The notes below the pieces were generated by a model. That model was not told where the DNA came from and searched no databases. It saw only the letters and a list, made by a program, of their open reading frames with translations. 64,000 nt of DNA from NCBI GenBank assembly GCA_964609085.1, contig CAZSRZ010000011.1:1-64000 (forward strand), read 5' to 3'. Both the position numbers and the translations under genes were made by a program. How positions within the stretch are numbered: position 1 is the first letter of the stretch; every line of letters begins with the position of its first letter. The stretch comes from JANPLG01 sp964609085 (GTDB lineage: Bacteria > Armatimonadota > SYMT01). This document shows positions 8,400 through 16,099 of the stretch, piece by piece.

Positions 8400-8918
8400 T
8401 CAGAGCGCCGTGCGGGCGGCTTCCAGAATCGCCTCATAGTTCGGCTCGGCGCCGACCTCAGGCACGTACTCCGCGTAGAGGATCACGCCCATGCGGTCAA
8501 GAACGAACGCCGCACGCGCGTAGATCCCGAGCCCCTTGATCTCCACGCCGTACTTCCTGCCGAAGTCCCTGTCGCGAAAGTCCGACAGCGCCTGGATCCG
8601 GGTGGCATTCTCTGCTCCGCACCATCGCTTCAGCGCAAAGGGAGTGTCGATGCTGATCGACTGAATCACCACATCGTCGCCGAGGGAAGCGGCGGCATCG
8701 TTGAACTTCTTCACCTCGAGGGAGCAGACAGGGGTATCGAGAGAGGGCACGGAGAGGAGGATGCGCACCTTGCCGTCGGTGTCCGCCAGGGTGACGTTGG
8801 TCGTCAGGTCCTTGAGCACGGTGTAGTCCGGCGCGTCCTCGTTCAAACCGAGTCGGGGGCCGAGCAGAGTCAGCGGATTGCCGCGCATGGTCACTTCACC
8901 GGTACGTTCCTCGATCAT
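8400..8918 (-). CDS. tpx: Thiol peroxidase (Tpx), atypical 2-Cys peroxiredoxin
   Basis: 172 aa, close to the usual ~168 aa of Tpx. It reduces peroxides, usually with thioredoxin as electron donor. The peroxidatic cysteine is Cys65 in SLDTPVCSLEVKKFN and the resolving cysteine is Cys100 in RWCGAEN, matching the Cys61/Cys95 arrangement of E. coli Tpx. The C-terminus (GLGIYARAAFVLDRMGVILY) is typical of the family. A gaggag Shine-Dalgarno about 5 nt upstream supports the ATG at 8918. It is transcribed convergently with the sensor kinase. Confidence 0.95.
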   Translation of the reverse strand: MIEERTGEVTMRGNPLTLLGPRLGLNEDAPDYTVLKDLTTNVTLADTDGKVRILLSVPSLDTPVCSLEVKKFNDAAASLGDDVVIQSISIDTPFALKRWCGAENATRIQALSDFRDRDFGRKYGVEIKGLGIYARAAFVLDRMGVILYAEYVPEVGAEPNYEAILEAARTAL

Positions 8919-8988
8919 TTCAACTCCTCAATCGGGCGGGGGTAGGCGGGCTAGTTTATCGCCGGACCAGGTGCCGGTGCGGCAACCG

Positions 8989-9651
8989 CTAGGGGGTGGC
9001 CCGGAGGATCGCGGCAACCTCGCCATTGCCGGCAGCCTCGGCCATCTCCACAGCAGTGCGCCCATCCGGCGCGGGAAGGGTGCGGTCCGCACCCTGTGCG
9101 ATCAGCTTCGCGGCCGCCCGCGGGAGCTGATTGGCGGCGCAGTAGTGCAGCGGCCTCCAGCCGGAGTCGGCCGCCGCCGCGTTGGGATCCGCGCCGGCGG
9201 AGAGGAGCCGCAGGGCAATCTCCTCCGCCCGAGCCGCCAGCGCGCTCTGCAGCGGGGTCACCGCCATCGCATTGCGCGAGACGGCCTCCAGCTCGGACAG
9301 ATCAAGCAGCAGCTCGACGGCCTCCGAGTGCCGGAAGAAAGCAGCAAGGTGCAGCGGCGTCCACCCATCCTCCGACCAGCCCCTGGCAACCGCCGGGTCA
9401 GCCGCCAGCAGGGCACGCATCCGGGAGAGATCAGCAGCGGCCGCCGCCTCCACCAGCGACAGCGGCCGCCGCGCGGCAAGGGAGGGAATGAGCGCCCGCT
9501 GGTCGTGATAGACCGCAGTCAGCACAGGGGTCGCCCCACTACTGTCAAGGGCATCAGCCAGACCTGGGTTCCTGTCCAGCAGCCGGTCCACGGCGTCTAC
9601 ATCCCCGGCGCGGATGGCCAGAAACAGCTCTACGGCGGCCTCATTCGTCAT
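8989..9651 (-). CDS. Ankyrin-repeat protein
   Basis: 220 aa built from ankyrin repeats: DGWTPLHLAAFFRHSEAVEL, AVTPLQSALAARAEEIALRL followed by SAGADPNA, SGWRPLHYCAANQLPR, IAQGADRTLPAPDGRTAVEM. No signal peptide or other domain is visible, so it is probably a cytoplasmic protein-binding module with unknown partner. The ATG at 9651 overlaps the stop of the upstream glycosyltransferase stump (ATGA), and the ankyrin repeats begin only after this start. The frame is open further upstream, but that part does not look protein-like. Confidence 0.85.
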   Translation of the reverse strand: MTNEAAVELFLAIRAGDVDAVDRLLDRNPGLADALDSSGATPVLTAVYHDQRALIPSLAARRPLSLVEAAAAADLSRMRALLAADPAVARGWSEDGWTPLHLAAFFRHSEAVELLLDLSELEAVSRNAMAVTPLQSALAARAEEIALRLLSAGADPNAAAADSGWRPLHYCAANQLPRAAAKLIAQGADRTLPAPDGRTAVEMAEAAGNGEVAAILRATP

Positions 9652-9989
9652 CTTCCGAACGCTCTCCACGGGGCACAGGCAAGAGGGAGGTGCAACATCC
9701 GGCCCACCGATGTCGGTTGCGGACCGAACCCATTCTCCACCGACCAGCGCCCATCCGTCAGCGGATCCACCGTGGGGGCGTGGATCACCCGCGCGCCCAG
9801 CGACCGGGCCAGCTCTCCCGTACCGTCGGCGGAATCGTGGTCGATGACAATGAAGTCGCGGCAGATCGGTCGCAGGGAATCCATGCACGCCGCGAGGTGG
9901 GGTGCCTCGTTGCGGGCGAGGATCACCGCGGTGATTGACACTCCGTGAGAATTGGAGTGATGGACTGTAGGCTTGGAGTACTTTCGCAT
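9648..9989 (-). CDS. Truncated family 2 glycosyltransferase N-terminus (GT2 stump)
   Basis: 113 aa. The segment SITAVILARNEAPHLAACMD, then FIVIDHDSADGTGELARSLG, is the nucleotide-binding start of a GT-A/GT2 glycosyltransferase. After about residue 70 the similarity stops; the acceptor half of the enzyme is missing and the protein ends in unrelated sequence. GT2 enzymes are normally 250 aa or more, so this is probably a remnant. Its TGA overlaps the ankyrin start (ATGA), so it may survive as a leader for coupled translation. The start could be the ATG at 9989 or the GTG at 9941. Confidence 0.55.
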   Translation of the reverse strand: MRKYSKPTVHHSNSHGVSITAVILARNEAPHLAACMDSLRPICRDFIVIDHDSADGTGELARSLGARVIHAPTVDPLTDGRWSVENGFGPQPTSVGRMLHLPLACAPWRAFGR

Positions 9990-10044
9990 GGCCGGGACTT
10001 AAGGTGTTGGGCAGAACAAATGGTCCCTCGCTGTCTGCCCGTCC

Positions 10045-10920
10045 TCAATCCAATTTGTCGATCTCCTCCAGAATTGACTGCGGGGAGTTGCTCATCAAGT
10101 GGACGAGACACTCGGAGAAGCTCCCTGGATACTCTTTCAGGCTACTGTCAAGCATGGAGAACAGGAACAGTCGTCCTCGGACTTCGCCTTCCTCCACGCA
10201 GATCCCGGCGTTTGACTCCTCGTCACACGCCAAGAGCCAAAGCTGCCTGTCCGGGAGCGGCAACTGTGGTGCCCGTGTTCCCATAAACTCCCAGGTCCCC
10301 ACCCAGAAGCCGTCAGTCTCGTGCAAGAGCCCGACGAGCTCGGCCGGAGGTGCGCCCAGCGCCAAGTCTTCAACAAAAGTACGAATACGTTGGACCGCCG
10401 CCGGAGCGGATACCCTGGTGATGGACAGCGATTGACCAATTCTCGATAACAGTGGCCCGGGCTGCGGTGCGATTTCCGGCGTGGCTTCCACAACAGCGGT
10501 CATCGGATCCGGTCCCATCTCCACTTTGGTAACAGTGAGACTCCCCGCCAGCAACTCTTTCGGTCTTGCGTTGAACTCAATCGCAGCCAAGTAGCCATTT
10601 GAGGCCATTACCTGTGCGCGAACGACCTTTCCCCCTGAACCTCTTACCCAGACAGTGCCCAGAACCAGTTCAGGCGAGAGATTTACAAATCGAGTCAAGC
10701 GGTTGTGATCGTGTTCGCTGGGCCCCACAAGGGTTCGCTTGTCTCCCACCCAACGTTGAACGTGGCTTCGATTTCGAATGTGTTCCAGCAGCGCACGGCC
10801 TGCAGGTTCAGACAATTGTTTAGCCACCTCGTTCAGGCACAACTGCTCATAGGGTCGCAGCGTCTTTGACCAACCGTATAGGAGGTTGTCTCGGAGCTTT
10901 AGCAAAAACCTAGCTGCCAC
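10045..10920 (-). CDS. Hypothetical protein with SMI1/KNR4-like C-terminus
   Basis: 291 aa, GTG start. The N-terminal half is not recognised. The C-terminal ~110 residues (from about RTFVEDLALGAPPAELVGLL, through ETDGF, LWLLACDEESNAGICVEEGE and FSECLVHLM) follow the pattern of SMI1/KNR4 domains: a PxxL helix, an NGF/DGF turn, strands reading out a residue-rich face, and a final SFxEFL-type helix. SMI1/KNR4 proteins are common immunity proteins in toxin systems; this assignment is by pattern only. No signal peptide. It begins 4 bp after the upstream exported protein ends, so the two are probably co-translated. Base composition is more AT-rich than the surroundings. Confidence 0.6.
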   Translation of the reverse strand: MAARFLLKLRDNLLYGWSKTLRPYEQLCLNEVAKQLSEPAGRALLEHIRNRSHVQRWVGDKRTLVGPSEHDHNRLTRFVNLSPELVLGTVWVRGSGGKVVRAQVMASNGYLAAIEFNARPKELLAGSLTVTKVEMGPDPMTAVVEATPEIAPQPGPLLSRIGQSLSITRVSAPAAVQRIRTFVEDLALGAPPAELVGLLHETDGFWVGTWEFMGTRAPQLPLPDRQLWLLACDEESNAGICVEEGEVRGRLFLFSMLDSSLKEYPGSFSECLVHLMSNSPQSILEEIDKLD

Positions 10921-10924
10921 GTGT

Positions 10925-11476
10925 CTATAGGTCCAGAAAAGAAGATCGCTGTCGCTCTTCTATAGCCATAGCAGTACCACCATAGGCTGTTCCGATGAGA
11001 AACCCGTAGATCAGTCTAGGAACCCGGTCGATCTGCTGCAGGATCGGATGCCACTTTCTTCCAAACTGACTGTTTACGACGAGCTTCCCAGTTCCTTTGA
11101 GCCATCGAAACGGGTCATGCTTGTAATGGCGAAGCGGCGTTACGTAGTTCCCATTGAGTTTTGACTGTCCGGCAACCTTCCAAAGCCAGCGCCCGAGTTT
11201 TTCCCGGTCTCTGGCATGGGTTGCTCCATGTGAACCTGTCACACGTCGGCTGTCGGCACCCATCGCGGAGGAGATCAAGACCCCCTTGCCGTCGATCATG
11301 CAGATGCGTCCTGCGGGTCGCGGACTCGCGACGGTGGGTGTTGCCGGGTAGACATAACCTGCCGCAGAGAGACCTGCAACTGCCAGCGCGGTGCCAGGGA
11401 TCAGCCGACGCGAGGTGCCGCCCGAGCCGGGACGAGAATGTGGGGAATAACCGTCCCTGCTCGCCGAATTCGTCAT
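10925..11476 (-). CDS. Hypothetical exported or membrane-anchored protein
   Basis: 183 aa from the ATG at 11476; the frame is open upstream to 11560 but that part lacks protein character. A positively charged start (SGGTSRRLIPGTALAVAGLS) with a hydrophobic stretch to about residue 45 resembles an export signal. The remainder is basic and aromatic-rich (KLGRWLWKVAGQSKLNGNYV, HYKHDPFRWLKG, KWHPILQQIDRVPRLIYGFL). No family recognised. It sits between a PD-(D/E)XK-like gene (105 bp upstream) and an SMI1/KNR4-like gene (4 bp downstream), an order that would suit a secreted effector followed by its immunity protein, but this is speculation. Confidence 0.5.
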   Translation of the reverse strand: MTNSASRDGYSPHSRPGSGGTSRRLIPGTALAVAGLSAAGYVYPATPTVASPRPAGRICMIDGKGVLISSAMGADSRRVTGSHGATHARDREKLGRWLWKVAGQSKLNGNYVTPLRHYKHDPFRWLKGTGKLVVNSQFGRKWHPILQQIDRVPRLIYGFLIGTAYGGTAMAIEERQRSSFLDL

Positions 11477-11581
11477 AACGCTTTGAATAGCGACCACATC
11501 CGATGGATCAGCTCGTCGTTCACGCGACCCGGTTCGCTGCCTCTGGGGATGACAACCCAAGTGGGTGGGTGGGCTCTAGCG

Positions 11582-12490
11582 TCAACTGGTCCCTTTCAGA
11601 TCCAAGCGAGTCAGGTCCTGTCTCAAAACCTTGGCGAACTGACTTTCAAAAGTTTGAAGATTGCAAACCGTCATCCCAAATAGGGACGATAGTTCGGCGC
11701 AACTGGAGTCTGGAATGTCCGTCAAAACCATGAAAGAATGGTCCGCATCCAGATTGAGCAGCCCAGCAAACCTTGAGTACTTCCTTACGTGTTGCTGATA
11801 GTCTCCTGACTTTGCCTCGATCCAGAATATTGACTGTCCAAGAGCCACCAACACGTCCATCTCGAAGTCGTCATTATTCGGAAGTACGATCTGAGGATTC
11901 ATGAGGTATTCGAAACTAAGCTGGTCCGATCGGGTCTTGTCGTAAACGGCGCGAACCTTTTCTATGGTAAACCTTTCGAGCCACTGCCCTCCGAAGAATT
12001 TTTGTGCTTTTGGCAGAGTCGTGACCTTAGCCCGAATAAGATAATCTGGCGATTTAAGGTATTGATACTCCTCCAAAAAGGCTAGTTTGTATAATTTATT
12101 GCAAAACTGGCATGCTGCGCTAACATCGGCCTGGGATCTACCCGCGAGAGATTCGGTCATCCGCTCACCCCTCTGCATCGCCCGCTTGATCTTCGCAAGA
12201 AGGTCCTTCAGGGCGTCGAAATGGTCCCCGAGGAAAACTGACAGGGAATCGATGACCTTGTCTGCCGGATCCTCTGGGGGCAACGCCTTGATCGAGATCT
12301 TCCGTGAGCGTAGGTATTCCACCAACACAGCCGAGTGGGAGCCCTCGTCCAACCCAACTGCCTCAACGGCTTCATCGCCCCGCATCCTGGCCGATTCGCT
12401 ATCGCCGGCTGCCGGCGAGGACACCACCGCGATGCGCTCAAGCGCCACAGCGATTCTCTCGAGCAGCGATTCGATTTTGCAAGAGTCCAT
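11582..12490 (-). CDS. PD-(D/E)XK nuclease-like protein
   Basis: 302 aa. The C-terminal third has a PD-(D/E)XK signature: Glu172 in FFGGQWLERF, Asp212 in DFEMDVLVALG, and Glu225-x-Lys227 in IFWIEAKSGD, followed by a helix with HVRKYSRFAGLLN. This resembles the nuclease domain of DUF1887/Card1-type proteins, although no CARF domain is visible. The N-terminus begins with a heptad-like stretch (IESLLERIAVALERIAVVSS), then an unrecognised alpha-helical domain. The start at 12490 is chosen for its aggag Shine-Dalgarno 7 nt upstream, rather than the ATG at 12505. AT-richer than neighbours; first gene of a three-gene minus-strand islet. A defence role is possible. Confidence 0.7.
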   Translation of the reverse strand: MDSCKIESLLERIAVALERIAVVSSPAAGDSESARMRGDEAVEAVGLDEGSHSAVLVEYLRSRKISIKALPPEDPADKVIDSLSVFLGDHFDALKDLLAKIKRAMQRGERMTESLAGRSQADVSAACQFCNKLYKLAFLEEYQYLKSPDYLIRAKVTTLPKAQKFFGGQWLERFTIEKVRAVYDKTRSDQLSFEYLMNPQIVLPNNDDFEMDVLVALGQSIFWIEAKSGDYQQHVRKYSRFAGLLNLDADHSFMVLTDIPDSSCAELSSLFGMTVCNLQTFESQFAKVLRQDLTRLDLKGTS

Positions 12491-12505
12491 CGATTTACTC
12501 CTCAT

Positions 12506-12741
12506 GGATTACCCAACCGGGTATCAGTGAGCATTATATCCGCTCATTTAGCGATCGCGTGGGTTGCGCCCTGAAACGCTCGGAGTAGCCCGGCGTGGGC
12601 CAGCTCGGCTTACAGCGAATCTCCGGGCACGAGCAGCCATCTTCGGACTCGCCTCCTCGGCACCACCGAGGGGTTCCATGAATCTTCGCAGATGACAGAC
12701 GGTACCCAGGGATTCGGGCACTCCGTCGGCTCGCCCTCGGG
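12506..12741. other. Intergenic region at the islet boundary
   Basis: 236 bp separating the AT-richer islet from the GC-rich glycoside hydrolase gene. The composition changes within the first ~70 bp. No repeats, attachment site or RNA gene were recognised. The promoter of the nuclease-like operon should lie at the left end. Confidence 0.4.
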
Positions 12742-15060
12742 CTACTGGTGGCTCTTGAGTTCGGCGACCACCATGCTGTGCACGGACAGGGGCGGCAGTA
12801 GGACCGCTGTCCCGCTCCGTGTGACACTCGGTTTCAGCGTCTTCCCCTCCGGCTCGAGATGGATCCGGCCGAGGCGATAGCCGGGCGCGAAGGTAACGCG
12901 GATGCCGTGGATCGGGAGGGTCTCTTCCCGGAGGGGAACGTCGTCGGTGGGGTGGGCGTGGTGCGCGGTGGTGTTGACGTTGTTGAAAAGGTGCAGTACC
13001 AGCCGCTCTCCTGCCCGGGTTTGCCGCACCAGGGTAGCCTGCACGCACATCGGTGCCTGCACCCGCACAGGCGGTGGGGCAGATGCGGCCCAGTCGATCG
13101 CATTCCGCAGCAGGACGCGCTGGTAGGGGTAGGCATACTGGTAGTAGGCGGCGTCGATCCCGGCGGCAAAGTACGCCACCCTGCCCGTGCCGTGGAGCTG
13201 CGTGACGATGGCGGGTGACACTCCCGTCTCGCTCCCCTTCACCTGGAGTCCTCCCACCACGCGGGTGCCCGGGCGAGGCGCTACGCGGACCGCCGGTCCC
13301 TTGAACGTGACCGGGTCGCCGCCGACGTAGGTCTGGACCTTGCCGGCGGCGATGGGACCGGTCTGCTCCAGCCGCAGATCGAAGACGTTCTTCCGCTTCT
13401 CCCAGTAGTCCGGCCCGACTGCGCGGGCGAAGTTGACATCCAGGTCGGCCGGGGCCGCACGGCTGGCGGTGGGGCCGGCGATGGGGCCACGGTGATCCGC
13501 ACCCAGCGTCTCCGCGAGGGCGAAACCCGCACGCGGCGTGCCGAACTCGTCGAACGCCGAGGTGTCGAGGCTGGCCACAAGCCCGCCGCCATTGCGGACA
13601 AACTGGTCCACCGCACGCGCCTGCGCTTCGTCGATACAGGCGGTGTTCGGCATGATCAACACCCGATACCGCGCCAGGTCCGCGGGATTCAGGTTCCAGT
13701 CGTTGATTACGGCAACCGGCAGGTGCTCCTCCATGCAGGCCCGAAACGCCCCGAAGACTGAGCCCAGGTAGCGCTCCTCCACCTGGCCCGCTGAGCGGCC
13801 GTAGAAGTTGCGCGTGTTGTCGCTCATCACCAGTGCTGCCCAGGGTTCGGGTTTCTTGTGCGTCAACCAGGGGCGGCGCCGGCGCACTTCGTCCATGCAG
13901 CGGTAGAGCTCCTCTTGCAGCCGGGGCGGCTGGCTGACGGCGATGCTGGGCGATGCGCCGTGGCTGAGGGCCAGCAGCATGCGCCGCAGGATCTCGTGCG
14001 GGGGGAAGCTGTCCTTGCCGTAGGGATTGCCGTGGCTCATCAGATACGGCTCGCTGAAGGCGACGCGGTGGTTGGTCACGGCCCAGATGTAGGCATTGGC
14101 GAACGCAGGGACGATGGTCGCCCCGCGATTGCTCTCGTCCAGCCAGAACTCCTGATCCGGCGCGTCCAGCAACAGGTTCATCCGCGCCGGCATGTTGCGC
14201 GGGATGCTTAGAAAGTGGCCGAAGCGCCCCGCGTTGGTTGTCCACGTGACCAGCGCGACCTCCGGCTTGATCGCCTTGAGCCGCGACTGCATCCGGCGGA
14301 CCAGATCTTCCAGCTTCCGATCCGCCCAATGCTGGTAGCGGCGGAAGGCGGGGTCATCCATATCTGTGTTCGGGATCTCCCCGCCCGTGGCCGCACGGTA
14401 GCCGGCGCGGCAGGCGCTGCAGTAGCAGACACCGGCATAATGGAGACCGTCGAAGCTGAACGCGTCCACCTGGGGGTAGCGGGTCAGGATCTCCGCCAGC
14501 ACGTCGATGAAGAAGTCGCCGTACGGACCCAACAGGCACAGCATGCCTCCGTGCGGGTACTTCTCCAGGTCGATCTCGGGGATGGTCCGCGTGTTGGTGG
14601 GGATTCGCCGCCACTCCGGATGATTCGTCCAGACCTCGCCCTGCAGGCTGGGGGGATAGACCCCCAGGATGCGCACCCCGAGCTGGCGGTACTCGGCGAT
14701 CTCCTTCTCCAGGCGCTCGAGGGGCACGTGCGGGCTGCGGCGATGGAGCAGCTTGCTGTCGTAATAGGCATAGAATGGGTCGACAAACCCCATCTCGCTG
14801 AGGGTGACGCCGTGCTCAACAGCCCTCATCCGCGCCTGCGTGTCCATCGCCGAGAGGGTGTAGCCACAGCCGACCGTGCTCTCCACCCACGCGGGCGGGC
14901 GGATGGCGCGGAAAGGCTGGGTGTCGAACGGCTGCGCCATGATCGACTCCGCCCAGATGCCGTTCGGCGCACTCCCGAGCGCCGCCTGACCCAGGACCGG
15001 GCCGGCCGCCGCCGCGCACGCCGTCGCAAGCAAGAGGAGCAGGCGATAGGAGGGCCGCAC
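12742..15060 (-). CDS. Secreted GH42-like / beta-galactosidase-trimerisation-domain protein
   Basis: 772 aa. A signal peptide (YRLLLLLATACAAAAGPVLG) precedes a TIM-barrel-like glycosidase region containing DAFSFDGLHYAGVCYCSACR, KLEDLVRRMQSRLKAIKPE and a histidine-containing HGASPSIAVSQPP. The middle (RYRVLIMPNTACIDEAQARA, FVRNGGGLVAS) is the class I glutamine-amidotransferase-like trimerisation domain of GH42 enzymes. The end (VLHLFNNVNTTA, VHSMVVAEL) is a beta-sandwich as in such proteins. It may equally be annotated as an alpha-amylase-family or GHL6-type protein; substrate unknown. GTG start, 17 bp after a secreted hypothetical gene. Confidence 0.8.
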   Translation of the reverse strand: MRPSYRLLLLLATACAAAAGPVLGQAALGSAPNGIWAESIMAQPFDTQPFRAIRPPAWVESTVGCGYTLSAMDTQARMRAVEHGVTLSEMGFVDPFYAYYDSKLLHRRSPHVPLERLEKEIAEYRQLGVRILGVYPPSLQGEVWTNHPEWRRIPTNTRTIPEIDLEKYPHGGMLCLLGPYGDFFIDVLAEILTRYPQVDAFSFDGLHYAGVCYCSACRAGYRAATGGEIPNTDMDDPAFRRYQHWADRKLEDLVRRMQSRLKAIKPEVALVTWTTNAGRFGHFLSIPRNMPARMNLLLDAPDQEFWLDESNRGATIVPAFANAYIWAVTNHRVAFSEPYLMSHGNPYGKDSFPPHEILRRMLLALSHGASPSIAVSQPPRLQEELYRCMDEVRRRRPWLTHKKPEPWAALVMSDNTRNFYGRSAGQVEERYLGSVFGAFRACMEEHLPVAVINDWNLNPADLARYRVLIMPNTACIDEAQARAVDQFVRNGGGLVASLDTSAFDEFGTPRAGFALAETLGADHRGPIAGPTASRAAPADLDVNFARAVGPDYWEKRKNVFDLRLEQTGPIAAGKVQTYVGGDPVTFKGPAVRVAPRPGTRVVGGLQVKGSETGVSPAIVTQLHGTGRVAYFAAGIDAAYYQYAYPYQRVLLRNAIDWAASAPPPVRVQAPMCVQATLVRQTRAGERLVLHLFNNVNTTAHHAHPTDDVPLREETLPIHGIRVTFAPGYRLGRIHLEPEGKTLKPSVTRSGTAVLLPPLSVHSMVVAELKSHQ

Positions 15061-15077
15061 CGGGTCCGCGCCCCAGC

Positions 15078-15923
15078 CTATTTCTTAACCGGCAGCAGGA
15101 GCTTCTCTCCGTCCGGATCGTCCTTGTCGTTCTGGCCGGGGACAATCCTCGACACGAACACGCGGGCTTCCATGTTCTTCCCGGGGATCGGCAGCATCGG
15201 GTTCCTGACGAGGTAGACTCCGCGAAGCAGTTGCCCCGACTTCGGGTCGAGGTGGTAGGTCACCTGCACGTGGACAATCTCCGCTTCGGTGGCGCCGAAG
15301 GTAGACGGGAAGCTCATCTCCATCCGGACCTTGAGGGCATCGACCCCAAGAAGCTTTTCCGCGCCGATCAGGGTGGAGGTGGCGACCACCGTCTTGTTCT
15401 TCAGCAGCGGGTTGGGGAACTCCGATTTCCAGGTATCCCCGATCTTTACAGGCTGGTCCGGCGCCGGGATGGACTGAATGACGGGCACCGACTTCTCCGA
15501 GCGATCGAAGGGGTCCGCCGCGGGGTTGACCCGCTTCACCATCAGTCCGTTGGGGGCAACGGTGATGGTGATCGGCTTCCGCATCGAGGGCTTGTCCGGG
15601 ATCGGCATCCCGTTGATCGAGGTCTGGCGAGAGTCGTCGGATTGGTCGTACGTCACGGTCCCGTCGGCAGCCACGTCCCTGACTTCGTGCCTGGACTCGC
15701 TGCGCAGCGCGATGACCAGATCCCCGGTGTCATCCGCGGCGCGACCGCTGATCTTGATGTAGGTCCGAAACCGTTCCGTGTCGCCCTTCTTCCACTGGAA
15801 GCTCCACTTGTAGGCCTCGCCTTGCGCCGGACTGGGGTGGACGCCCAGGCCAAGACAGGTGGCGAGCGCAACGGCGACGAAGAGTATTCGGACGGGGAGG
15901 GGCGTGACGGACGGGCGGTGCAC
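15078..15923 (-). CDS. Secreted hypothetical protein
   Basis: 281 aa from the GTG at 15923, chosen because a gagga Shine-Dalgarno lies 7 nt upstream and the product then begins with a signal peptide (VRILFVAVALATCLGLGV, cleavage near PAQG). The mature part is mostly predicted beta-strand: AYKWSFQWKKGDTERFRTYI, a symmetric VTYDQSDDSRQTSINGMPIP segment, then IGDTWKSEFPN and a late HVQVTYHLDPKSGQLLRG. The pattern recalls lipid- or ligand-binding outer-surface proteins of the DUF6263 kind, but no family is assigned. Upstream of, and probably co-transcribed with, the GH42-like gene. Confidence 0.75.
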   Translation of the reverse strand: MHRPSVTPLPVRILFVAVALATCLGLGVHPSPAQGEAYKWSFQWKKGDTERFRTYIKISGRAADDTGDLVIALRSESRHEVRDVAADGTVTYDQSDDSRQTSINGMPIPDKPSMRKPITITVAPNGLMVKRVNPAADPFDRSEKSVPVIQSIPAPDQPVKIGDTWKSEFPNPLLKNKTVVATSTLIGAEKLLGVDALKVRMEMSFPSTFGATEAEIVHVQVTYHLDPKSGQLLRGVYLVRNPMLPIPGKNMEARVFVSRIVPGQNDKDDPDGEKLLLPVKK

Positions 15924-16099
15924 GGGATGTCCTCGCAATAGGGCTCCGGAGGGAGTTCGCTCCGACAGTGCGTTCACCCGTTCCCAGCGCGGCTCCTCCG
16001 CCCGAGCGAGCGCTCGGCGGGGATGGCCGCCGTCACCCCTCACCAGCCATGCCGGACCGAGAAACCGGGCTGCAGCCGGTTGAAGAAGGGTGCTTGACC

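Noticed and set aside
9652..9888. Longer ankyrin protein starting at 9888
   Set aside because: The extension is a shadow of the GT2 stump; repeats start only after the ATG at 9651, which is coupled by ATGA.
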